Source: JANQKX01 sp039028695 (GTDB lineage: Bacteria; Pseudomonadota; Alphaproteobacteria; Kiloniellales; Kiloniellaceae). From it: a stretch of 16,812 bases of DNA. The stretch spans positions 1 to 16,812 of the forward strand of contig JBCCHN010000118.1 in NCBI GenBank assembly GCA_039028695.1, in the 5' to 3' direction. The position numbers and the translations under genes are program-made. The stretch's first letter is position 1; each line of letters starts with the position of its first letter. Shown here in pieces: positions 7,758 through 13,884 of the stretch. Under the pieces are notes generated by a model. The model worked only from the letters and a program-made list of their open reading frames with translations. It searched no databases and was not told the origin of the DNA.

Positions 7758-8513
7758 CTATAACTGTCTGGCAAAAGTTTCCGCGGCTGATTTTATGGTG
7801 GAAGGCTCTCGACCGCCGATGAGCAAGTAGTCATATCCATCCTTGGTCCAGGAGGCCGACGACATGCCTTCTAATTCAGCTGTTTGGACTTCATCGCTAT
7901 CGGACCCGGTCGAACGGAATATGCATAAGGCAATAGGCACGCCGCCTTCAGACAAGAAAGCGATTTGCAGTAGCGGTTCGCCTTCGAAGCCGAGAATTTG
8001 CGCCCGTTTGTAATCGAACTGGGCAAATTGACTTAGGGCCTGGAGGTCAAAATCTTTGCCGATGATTTTCGAGACTTGGCTGAGCTCTGCTGCGACCGCA
8101 GCAGGGGTACGATCGATGCCGTTCAGGGTCTGATCGATATAAAGTGCGTGATAGGCAGCCGCATAGCTTTGCCAGGAGCCCAGCTCTTTGCGCGGCCAAA
8201 GCAGCCCGGTTCCTAGACCAAGCACTAGACAAGCCGCCATCGCCGCCGCCATCCAGTGGCGCGGGACCAGCTGACCTGCTGAGGCGCTTACTTCCTCCTT
8301 CAGATTTAAATCAGGCGCTGCTGGCGCACAATCGAGCAACTTTTCAAAGGCATCAGCGATCTCTTGTTTCTCCAAACGAAGCCCTTCTAGGCGCGCCTGA
8401 AGCTCGGCATTCTCTTCGAGAGCGTCTCGGATCTGATCGGCGGGCACGTGCTCTAACTCACCGTCCAGAAAGGCCGTAAGCTGTTCGTCGCTAAATCTGA
8501 TTTGGCTGGTCAT
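7758..8513 (-). CDS. Anti-sigma factor, single-pass membrane protein
   Basis: This 251-residue protein has a typical anti-sigma layout: a cytoplasmic N-terminal segment beginning FSDEQLTAFLDGELEHVPAD with an acidic helical region to about residue 80, one transmembrane helix at about 87-106 (WMAAAMAACLVLGLGTGLLWP) and a periplasmic C-terminal domain of about 140 residues. No HxxxCxxC zinc-binding motif of the ZAS class is visible. Its ATG overlaps the TGA of the sigma gene by 4 nt (ATGA, 8510-8513), indicating translational coupling so that the two proteins are made in matched amounts. Its role would be to hold the sigma factor at the membrane until a periplasmic signal releases it. The signal is unknown. 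Confidence 0.83.
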   Translation of the reverse strand: MTSQIRFSDEQLTAFLDGELEHVPADQIRDALEENAELQARLEGLRLEKQEIADAFEKLLDCAPAAPDLNLKEEVSASAGQLVPRHWMAAAMAACLVLGLGTGLLWPRKELGSWQSYAAAYHALYIDQTLNGIDRTPAAVAAELSQVSKIIGKDFDLQALSQFAQFDYKRAQILGFEGEPLLQIAFLSEGGVPIALCIFRSTGSDSDEVQTAELEGMSSASWTKDGYDYLLIGGREPSTIKSAAETFARQL

Positions 8514-9031
8514 CCTACATCGCGCTTCTTGGGTTTGAACTTGCCGGCCAGTTTTGCGCGGGAGGCCGACAGCCTACTCATCACTGTACCGATAGGAATA
8601 TCAAGCATTTCCGCAGCTTCCCGATAGCTATATCCTTCCACATAAACAAGAAATACGGCGATGCGTTGCGCTTCGGGTAATGCTAGCACCTCTAATAACA
8701 CTTCACGGACCGAAAAATTCATTTCTGGATCAAGTCCGCCATCTGGAATTTCAATCTCCTCGATTGGCCTTAGTCCACCACCTCGTCGGACCGCATCCGA
8801 GCGCAGCTCGTTAAGCCACAAGCGCTGGGCGATACGAAAAGTCCAGCGGTCAAGCTTGGTACCGGATTGATAATATGCGGATTTTTCCAATGCCCTCACG
8901 CAGGTAGCCTGGGCCAGATCATCGGCCCTTTCCCGCTGCCCCGTCAGCACGATGCAGTAACGCCACAATCGAGGATAAAGCGGTTGCAGCCCGCGTGCAA
9001 CTTCATCAAGGAGAACTTTTTTTCCCGACAA
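8510..9031 (-). CDS. ECF-type RNA polymerase sigma factor
   Basis: At 173 residues the protein has the two-domain structure of ECF sigma factors. Region 2 spans about 17-80 (LYPRLWRYCIVLTGQRERADDLAQ, then DRWTFRIAQRLWLNELR for regions 2.3-2.4). Region 4 spans about 112-162 (ALPEAQRIAVFLVYVEGYSYREAAEMLDIPIGTVMSRL, with the helix-turn-helix at SYREAAEMLDIPIGTVMSRL). It lacks region 3 and other extensions. The start is TTG at 9031-9029, supported by AAGGA 9 nt upstream; no in-frame ATG gives a complete region 2. It is cotranscribed with the anti-sigma gene and divergent from the DUF4399 gene. Autoregulation, and control of the divergent gene, are the usual arrangement but are not proven here. 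Confidence 0.9.
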   Translation of the reverse strand: MSGKKVLLDEVARGLQPLYPRLWRYCIVLTGQRERADDLAQATCVRALEKSAYYQSGTKLDRWTFRIAQRLWLNELRSDAVRRGGGLRPIEEIEIPDGGLDPEMNFSVREVLLEVLALPEAQRIAVFLVYVEGYSYREAAEMLDIPIGTVMSRLSASRAKLAGKFKPKKRDVG

Positions 9032-9104
9032 TCGAATAAATCCTTATTCCGCTGTGTTAAATATTAACCGCAGTTCCTTGCGGCGATCAATTGAGGAAAA
9101 TCAA
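9032..9104. promoter_or_regulatory. Shared divergent promoter region with AT-rich palindrome
   Basis: Only 73 bp separate the sigma start (minus) from the DUF4399 start (plus), so both promoters must be here or inside the flanking genes. The palindrome GTTAA-ATA-TTAAC (9056-9068) is centrally placed and could be an operator. On the minus strand GGAACT (complement of 9072-9077) resembles the GGAAC -35 element of ECF promoters, but no convincing matching -10 is seen at 16-17 nt. For the plus strand the DUF4399 ribosome-binding site GAGG (9093-9096) precedes ATG at 9105. Confidence 0.4.
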
Positions 9105-9548
9105 ATGAACAAACTTGTTATTTGGGCGGCTGCCGCTGGATTCTTGATAAACGCATCCGCATTTGCTGGCGAAACACCTTCCGCCCCTGACGCTAAGGTC
9201 TACTTTGTGAACATCAATGACGGTGACGTTGTGGACGGTCCGGTCAAGGTGATTTTCGGTCTATCCGGCATGGGTGTGACTGCTGCCGGTTTGGAAAAGG
9301 AAAATACCGGTCATCATCACCTCTTCATCAATCGTCCCCCGCTCGGGCAATGGGAGGACGGCGCCGATGAAGTGGATTACAACATTCCCGCAGACGAAAA
9401 CCATATCCATTTCGGTGGCGGCCAAACGGAGGTTATGCTGGACTTACCCGCCGGCGAGCATACCTTGCAGCTGGTTTTGGCTGATCAGGACCACATTCCG
9501 CATAATCCCCCCGTCGTTTCAGAGGTAATCACTATTACGGTCAATTGA
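9105..9548 (+). CDS. Secreted DUF4399-domain protein, histidine-rich
   Basis: This 147-residue protein has a cleavable Sec signal peptide (MNKLVIWAAAAGFLINASAFA, cleavage after AFA) and one DUF4399 domain covering the rest. Domain hallmarks are VYFVNINDGDVVDGPVKVIFGLSGMGVTAAG, then NTGHHHLFINRP, DENHIHFGGGQTE and GEHTLQLVLADQDHIPHNPPV. About ten histidines are grouped in four clusters, which could bind metal; that is inference, since no DUF4399 function is established to my knowledge. The frame is open further upstream to 9054, but ATG 9105 has a GAGG ribosome-binding site 8 nt before it and begins the signal peptide, so it is chosen. It is divergent from the ECF sigma/anti-sigma pair, so it may be a periplasmic target or partner of that regulon. 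Confidence 0.87.
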   Translation: MNKLVIWAAAAGFLINASAFAGETPSAPDAKVYFVNINDGDVVDGPVKVIFGLSGMGVTAAGLEKENTGHHHLFINRPPLGQWEDGADEVDYNIPADENHIHFGGGQTEVMLDLPAGEHTLQLVLADQDHIPHNPPVVSEVITITVN

Positions 9549-9587
9549 AGATTTTGAAATGACTTGACCGTGCTGAACCTCCCGCAA

Positions 9588-9763
9588 AGAGGTGGTCCAA
9601 ACTAGTGACATAGAATAAAGGGAGGACCAGATATGCCAAACAATAGACCCAAGCCAAGCCGGAAGTGATCGTCTTGAAGTTACGACAGGTTTTGGTACAG
9701 ACGGGACAGGAAGTGTCCCGTCTGTACCGCGGTATGGAAAGTTGGGCAGAATTGCATAACTGA
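9588..9763 (+). pseudogene. IS3-family left end and frameshifted orfA 5' remnant
   Basis: GGTGGTCCAAACTAGTGACA (9591-9610) resembles the IS3-type terminal repeat seen at 11121 and 12372. A ribosome-binding site (AGGGAGG) then precedes ATG at 9633, which reads MPNNRPKP and hits a stop after 11 codons. In the +2 frame the text continues KPEVIVLKLRQVLVQTGQ, the conserved N-terminus of an IS3 OrfA (compare RPKPEEIV.KLRQVEVL). The break is explained by a tandem 5-bp duplication, AAGCC AAGCC (about 9647-9656); removing one copy restores RPKPEVIVLKLRQ. Similarity is lost after about residue 22, where a perfect hairpin begins. The rest of the transposase is missing. Confidence 0.7.
9694..9728. repeat. 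Perfect 15-bp inverted repeat (hairpin) with 5-nt loop
   Basis: GGTACAGACGGGACA (9694-9708) and TGTCCCGTCTGTACC (9714-9728) are exact reverse complements separated by GGAAG. The left arm is inside the orfA remnant and still encodes its LVQTGQ; the right arm is where orfA similarity ends. There is no T-tract on either strand, so it is not a standard intrinsic terminator. A template-switch or fold-back duplication at the break point of the IS remnant is a simple explanation; a transposon end is another. Confidence 0.75.
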
Positions 9764-9871
9764 GTAAGGGAGTGTCTTTGGCTTTTCGTAGTGACGTAAG
9801 CAGAGAAGATGAAACGATAACACGACAGTATTTTTTAGAGCGCCGAGAAGATGGTTCGCGATCTTTGCCAC
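9743..9871 (+). repeat. Diverged repeat, copy A, with a possible small TTG-start ORF
   Basis: From TGGGCAGA at 9743 this sequence aligns without gaps to 13522 onward (copy B) for roughly 100-130 bp. The best-conserved block is TAAGGGAGTGT-TTTGGCT. In both copies an open frame ends with a stop TAA inside TAAGGG, and a second frame can start at TTG (9778 here) behind the AAGGGAG ribosome-binding site. The small frame begins LAFRSDVSREDE here and LAHRNEVGKEDE in copy B, with mostly conservative replacements (S/N, D/E, R/K), suggesting that the ancestor was coding. The family is not recognised. Here the frame stays open to 9981, but the later part has no resemblance to copy B. Confidence 0.55.
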
Positions 9872-10355
9872 GAGACGGTGCGATTCTCGTGCACCAGGTT
9901 TTGCCTCTTTTTGGCTGCCGAGATCCGGCAGCGTCGCAAGCAAGCTCTCGGTGCCGTTTATCAAGAAGGGTAGGCGATTGAAGCCTACGCCACCAAACCC
10001 CGATTTCGGGTTTTCCGGACCTTTCGGAAGTTTGCTTCAGCCCGCCCCATGATTCGTAACCGCTTCATCCTAGAACGATATCATTTCCGAAGATCCGAAT
10101 TCATGCAGTACCGCTTTGCCACGATCGCTGAGTGTCATTGGTTGACCGCCTTATCGAACCGCCTGCGTGGAGAACAGAGACTGATTCGCAACAGAATAAC
10201 GGAGGCTCTCGGTTTGTTGCTGAGGCCAGACCCATTCGACGCATTCCAGATAATTTGGTCAGGTAACCCATAGCCTACCTTGGCAAATGCAGAGGGTTTG
10301 ATCCGCAATCGCTATTTTCCCTCCACGCGTATCGAGCCTATGTCGACTATTCGGT
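9872..10355. other. Region without a recognisable gene
   Basis: This stretch lies between repeat copy A and the stop of the lipase-like gene. The + strand frame from the TAG at 9971 is open to 10273 (ATG at 10049, 74 codons, Arg-rich, starting MIRNRFILERYHFRRSEF). It has no good ribosome-binding site, unusual composition and no family I can name. Given the IS remnants on both sides it is probably decayed mobile DNA. Confidence 0.35.
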
Positions 10356-11105
10356 TTAAAAATGCCCAGCTTGCAAAAATCGGATGGTAAGCTTGGCCAC
10401 ATCTTCGTTGTCTCGCATCGCTGAATGGCCCGAGTTCACGATGATGAAGTCTGTCATCCCATTTACTTTTGTCGAACTCACTGAAATTAACCCATCATCT
10501 TGACCGGGGAGGAGATCTTCATTGTCGGAGTCCTTCAAACCTGCAATCACGCCTAACGGATAATAGGGCTGCTCTAATCCATTGGGGAAGCTGTTATCGT
10601 CTGTACCGAGCATGTTGGCCGTGGGACCCAACAAGCTGAACCACCATTTCTCACGGTTTTTATCCACCAGAACGGAACCTCTGCTTGGGGTGCCAAGAAG
10701 AACAACCTTGCCCAGGTTCGGAACATCGTTTTCCATCAGGTAGGATCGTGCCACTAGTCCTCCTAATGAATGTCCAACGAAGTGAAGCTGAGACGTTTTT
10801 CCTAGACAACAAGACCTAATTTGCTGGCCAACGTCTTCAAGAATTTCCTCGGGAGTATCATCTAAAGAGTCATATTCCACGGCCACAACCTGATAACCGG
10901 CATCTTCCAAGCGGCTGGCCAGCTTACTCATCGCAGCTGGGCTCCGACCCAATCCATGCAAAACAACAACAGCCTCTTTGTTTGATTCTAGGGTCACGAC
11001 ATTGGCGGCGCGACCGCCACAACTGGCCAAAAAGATGAGGGCTAAAAAAGCAGAGGCGGTACAAATCAAACTTTGAGATAACGAAGTTCGCATGATGATA
11101 TCCAT
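10356..11105 (-). CDS. Lipoprotein alpha/beta hydrolase, lipase-like
   Basis: This 249-residue protein has a lipoprotein signal peptide: a hydrophobic stretch at about 13-25 and lipobox L26-A27-S28-C29, so it should be lipidated at C29 and membrane-anchored. The hydrolase fold is supported by the oxyanion-side VVVLHGLGRS (47-56), the nucleophile elbow GHSLGG (111-116, Ser113), VVLLGTPSRGS (134-144), a candidate acid in GQDDGLISVSS (D203 or D204) and a candidate catalytic His227 in NSGHSAMRD. This pattern fits PGAP1/LipA-like lipases that act on esters; the substrate is unknown. ATG 11105 or ATG 11093 are both possible starts and neither has a strong ribosome-binding site. An IS3 element ends only about 15 bp upstream, so the native promoter has been cut away; transcription might now come from the IS, which reads in the same direction. 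Confidence 0.85.
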   Translation of the reverse strand: MDIIMRTSLSQSLICTASAFLALIFLASCGGRAANVVTLESNKEAVVVLHGLGRSPAAMSKLASRLEDAGYQVVAVEYDSLDDTPEEILEDVGQQIRSCCLGKTSQLHFVGHSLGGLVARSYLMENDVPNLGKVVLLGTPSRGSVLVDKNREKWWFSLLGPTANMLGTDDNSFPNGLEQPYYPLGVIAGLKDSDNEDLLPGQDDGLISVSSTKVNGMTDFIIVNSGHSAMRDNEDVAKLTIRFLQAGHF

Positions 11106-11134
11106 TGACCAGCCTGGTTTAAGTGGCCCAGCCG

Positions 11135-12037
11135 TTATGAGAGAGCTTGGCCGTTATGATCGTCCTGTAACGGAGATCGGAGCGTAGCGTAGATCGGAGT
11201 TATAGGACGAGGCAAGATGGTTTCTGGTGCTGGCGGTCGGTAGTTGAGCGAGCTGTGCGGGCGGATGGTATTGTAATGGCGCCGCCATTGCTCGATCAAA
11301 ACCTTGGCCTCTGCGAGGGTATAAAAGATTTCCAAGTTCAATAATTCATCGCGTAACTTCCCATTGAAGCTCTCATTGTAACCGTTCTCCCAAGGGCTTC
11401 CGGGCGTGATGTAGAGGGTTTTGACATTGATCTTTGCAAGCCAATCCCGAACCATGTTGGCGGTAATTTCCGACCCATTCTCTGAGCGAATATGATCGGG
11501 CGGACCATGGAGGGTGAACAGCTCCGTCAAACAGGCCAGGACATCATCGCTATTCAGCTTGCGAGCAACCAGAATCGCCAAGCAACGCCGGGTGAACTCA
11601 TCAAGCACAGTCAGCATTCTGAATTTCTTGCCGTCATGGGTCTTGTCTTGCACAAAGTCATACGACCAAACATGATTGGCCCAACAGGGTCGAAGGCGAA
11701 TACAAGACCCGTCATTCAGCCATAGACGCCCGCGTTTTGGCTGCTGCTTTGGTACTTTCAGCCCCTCTCGACGCCAGATCCGTTCCACCCGGCCAACACC
11801 GATCTGCCATCCCTGCATGATAAGCAAACCCCAGACCCGACGATAGCCGTAGCGGTCATATTCGGATGCCAGAGCAATAATCGACCGTGTCAGGGCATCT
11901 TCGTCGGATCGGCCTGCGGGTGGTTTGCGCTGTGTCGATCGATGTTGACCGAGAACCTTACAGGCGCGGCGTTCTGAAACGCCAAGTTCCCGACATACAT
12001 GATCGACACACGCACGGCGACGGGCAGGGCTTAGAAG
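11135..12037 (-). pseudogene. IS3 transposase OrfB (integrase core), defective
   Basis: The frame is open from 12061 to 11135; the conserved protein begins LLSPARRRACVDHV at 12037. Domains in order are an HTH_21-like region (GVSERRACKVLGQHRSTQR, EYDRYGYRRVWGLL), then the rve integrase core with YDFVQDKTHDGKKF (first catalytic Asp), HIRSENGSEITANM, and GSPWENGYNESFNGKLRDE with catalytic Glu, ending in RPHSSLNYRPPAPE. In the family the second acidic residue is the Asp of RSDNGPEF/RSDNGSEF; here the codon is GAG, giving RSENGSE, a D-to-E change at the active site. OrfB has no start of its own and normally depends on -1 frameshifting from OrfA. That relationship is broken by a missing base near 12045, so a functional OrfAB fusion is not expected. 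Confidence 0.8.
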
Positions 12038-12311
12038 TTTCCCGAGCGGCCTCCGCCAAGATCAGCTTGTCCAGCGTCAGATCCGAAACGGCATGCCGTA
12101 ACCGGGAGTTCTCCTTCTCCAGCTCCTTCAGCCGCTTGGCCTGATTGACCTTGAGGCCGCCGTACTCCCGTCGATAGCGATAGTAGCTATGGGTCGATAT
12201 TCCGATCCGTTTGCAGACCTGGGGTATCGTCTGGCCTTGAGAGAGCAAAACCTCAGCTTCACGAAGGTAATTGATAATTTGCTCCGGGGTTTTACGTTTT
12301 CCTTGGCTCAT
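11958..12311 (-). CDS. IS3 transposase OrfA, with altered C-terminus
   Basis: The HTH_8-type DNA-binding protein begins MSQGKRKTPEQIINYLRE and contains the helix-turn-helix TIPQVCKRIGISTHSYYRYR and a leucine-zipper segment (AKRLKELEKENSRLRHAVSDL). ATG 12311 is chosen because GGAGG lies just upstream; an in-frame ATG at 12323 overlaps that site. In this IS3 subgroup OrfA normally stops after ASGNF. Here the text GAGGCCGC-TCGGGAAACTTCTAA has lost one base between GC and TCG (about 12045), so the usual TAA is skipped and about 30 unrelated residues follow (ending RFRTPRL). The protein may still bind the IS ends and repress, but it cannot feed OrfB by a -1 shift. Confidence 0.75.
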   Translation of the reverse strand: MSQGKRKTPEQIINYLREAEVLLSQGQTIPQVCKRIGISTHSYYRYRREYGGLKVNQAKRLKELEKENSRLRHAVSDLTLDKLILAEAARETSKPCPSPCVCRSCMSGTWRFRTPRL

Positions 12312-12372
12312 AGGTTCCTCCAATTTTGAGGTTTAAGATAAGCCAAACTTTCGCAATTTGCTTGGACCACTT

Positions 12373-13243
12373 TTCCCATGGCAGGCCAAGGTGCCAAGAA
12401 GTGATCCTCCATCACTATGACCAGGCCCGCCATCGTGAAATCGTCGCCTACACGATGCATGATCCTAAGGTGTTGTCGCTGCAGTGGGTTGGAGTGTTTC
12501 AGAATTGGGTGTGCGGTTATCCCGATCGTGCGCTCGAGAGCTTCGAAGAAATGATCGAAGCGGCGCGACGGCTCGCTCATCCGTTTAATCTGAGTTTTGC
12601 GCTCACCGACGGCGCCCCTCCTTTGACATGGATGGGCATGTGTGAATTGGGCGTCTCCCATGCTGAAGAAGCTCTGGAAATCGCCAGGGAAAACCGGTTA
12701 GCCTTTATCGAACATTGTATTTGCCCGATTTTCGGCGGCTTACAGCAAAGCTATGCAGGCGATGAAGAGACCGGCTATGCGCTGTTCCAAAGGGGACTGG
12801 ATTTCTGGGTCTCCGTCGGCGGCCGCCTAAACACCGGATTGCTCTGGAGTGAGCTGGGGCGCGCCGCCGCGAGAATTGGCAAGAATGATGAAGCGATGGA
12901 GTGTGTTGATCGCGCTATCGAGATCGCGGATAGTTCGGGCGAGATTTGGTTTAAGCCCGAATCGCTGCGGCTTAAGGGCGATCTGCTGCTGCAACAACAG
13001 ACCAAGGAGCACGATCTGGAACCTGCGCTCGTATGTTACAACGCAGCACTGGCATTGGCGAAAGCTCAAGGGGCAAGGAGTTGGGAACTTCGCGCTGCAA
13101 TGAGCCTTGCCGAAGTCTACCAAGGCAAAGGCGAGGATGTTTTGGCCTATGGTACGTTAGCGCCAGTCTACGAATGGTTTACCGAAGGCTTTAATACCCC
13201 GGATCTTGAGAGTGCGAGGTTACTGCTCGAAGGGTTGCGCTAA
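12373..13243 (+). pseudogene. Truncated C-terminal TPR part of a cyclase/ATPase-type regulator
   Basis: The open frame (from 12326, the first residues coming from the IS end) encodes about 285 residues closely resembling the C-terminal helical-repeat portion of large adenylate/guanylate cyclase-domain ATPases (cyclase or HTH domain, AAA-type ATPase, TPR tail; about 1000 residues). Family-typical segments are HYDQARHREIVAYTMHDPKV, GYPDRALESFEEMIEAARRL, LLWSELGRAAARIGKNDEAM, EIWFKPESLRLKGDLLLQQ, ARSWELRAAMSLAEVYQGKG and LAPVYEWFTEGFNTPDLESA. The cyclase and ATPase domains are absent: the left junction is the IS3 end at about 12372, and the missing half is not found on the other side of the IS, so the insertion was accompanied by deletion or rearrangement. 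No native start or promoter is present, so it is probably non-functional. Confidence 0.78.
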
Positions 13244-13392
13244 GGGTTGAAGTCGACTTGACAAGGCCACCGCGTTTTCCGCTGAATGCCTCTCACCTAT
13301 ACGGCGGACAGTGTCAGACCAAAACTGGCTTGAATTGGTGCGGTCTTGATAGAACCGATTCTTTACGATGTTTGATGTAGAGATTTGGAGAT
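13244..13392. other. Spacer between truncated TPR gene and IS6 fragment
   Basis: No gene, clear terminator or transposon end was recognised in this stretch. It probably contains degraded DNA from the IS6-family insertion whose coding remnant starts just to the right. Confidence 0.3.
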
Positions 13393-13546
13393 GGCGTGTA
13401 AGAGTTTGCGCGCAGTTCCCCAGTGGCGATGTCACCTGGAAGAGGTTCTTGTGCAGATCAACGGCAAGACCCATTTCTTCTGTATGGCGTTTGATCATGA
13501 GACCTGCCCGTCAAAGGAAGCTGGACAGATTAACTTGATTGAATAA
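13393..13546 (+). pseudogene. IS6-family transposase fragment
   Basis: One + strand frame reads WRCHLEEVLVQINGKTHFFC then MAFDHE (about 13422-13490). This matches the start of the IS6 DDE domain, where family members read WHLDEVFVRINGKRHYLWRAVD.EG. The family's first catalytic Asp (HLDE) is Glu here. The helix-turn-helix part upstream and the rest of the catalytic core downstream are missing; the frame ends at TAA 13544-13546 after an unrelated KEAGQINLIE. It is a short fossil of at most 35 recognisable residues. Confidence 0.6.
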
Positions 13547-13712
13547 GGGAGTGTTTTTGGCTCATCGTAACGAGGTAGGCAAAGAAGATGAGAGGAAAAC
13601 TCGACGGCAAATCAGAGAGTGCCAAGAAGGTGGTTTGGGATATTCGCTTTTCCGCGCGGGGAATAGAACAGCGATTACCCGGCAATCAGCACGACTGATG
13701 GAGCAGATCTGA
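13522..13712 (+). repeat. Diverged repeat, copy B, with a 51-codon TTG-start ORF
   Basis: This aligns without gaps to 9743 onward (copy A), best over TAAGGGAGTGTTTTTGGCT. A ribosome-binding site AAGGGAG (13545-13551) stands 5 nt before TTG at 13557, opening a frame that ends with TGA at 13710-13712. The predicted peptide begins LAHRNEVGKEDERKTRRQIR; 9 of the first 17 residues equal those of copy A and most others are conservative. The function is unknown. Because each copy sits directly after a transposase remnant of a different family, the repeat may itself be part of an unrecognised mobile element, or mark a recombination site. Confidence 0.5.
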
Positions 13713-13884
13713 GCGCTTGGCATTTTGGGCGGGCCGTTCCGATCCAGCCGGAGCGACCCTGGATCTCCAATGGTCATCTTGATGCGGAGCCGTCCGCGCC
13801 CTCACCTCGGTATGGGGCGCGGCGTCTCCATAGGTGCTCTTGGGCAATAGTCTGAGTTTGTGTTGGGTGATTGAGCGCTGAAGT
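13713..13884. other. Spacer downstream of the PEBP gene; palindrome at the stop codon
   Basis: No gene is recognised here. The palindrome CGCTGAA-G-TTCAGCG (13876-13890) overlaps the TGA of the PEBP gene. It has a one-base centre and no T-run, so it could be a protein site or chance and is a poor terminator. GC content rises noticeably from this region rightwards. Confidence 0.3.

Larger units (their letters stand above)
11121..12372 (-). mobile_element. IS3-family insertion sequence, about 1.25 kb, apparently inactive
   Basis: The two transposase frames (orfA 12311-11958, orfB to 11135) are flanked by imperfect inverted ends: AAGTGGCCCAGCC at 11121 on the + strand, and AAGTGGTCCAAGC read inward from 12372 on the minus strand (11 of 13 identical). 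The length is typical for IS3 elements. A target-site duplication is not convincing: GTTTA-type bases flank the left end and TTTTC-type the right. The orfB product carries a D-to-E change in the DDE triad, and the orfA/orfB junction has lost one base, so the element is probably dead. It has replaced the 5' part of the cyclase/TPR gene and abuts the lipase gene. Confidence 0.82.

Noticed and set aside
10049..10273. 74-codon + strand ORF as a real gene
   Set aside because: It is Arg-rich, without a ribosome-binding site or recognised family, and lies within decayed IS-rich DNA.
11116..12377. Target-site duplication of the IS3 element
   Set aside because: Flanking bases (GGTTT left, TTTCC right) offer only T-rich partial matches; no convincing 3-5 bp direct repeat can be assigned.
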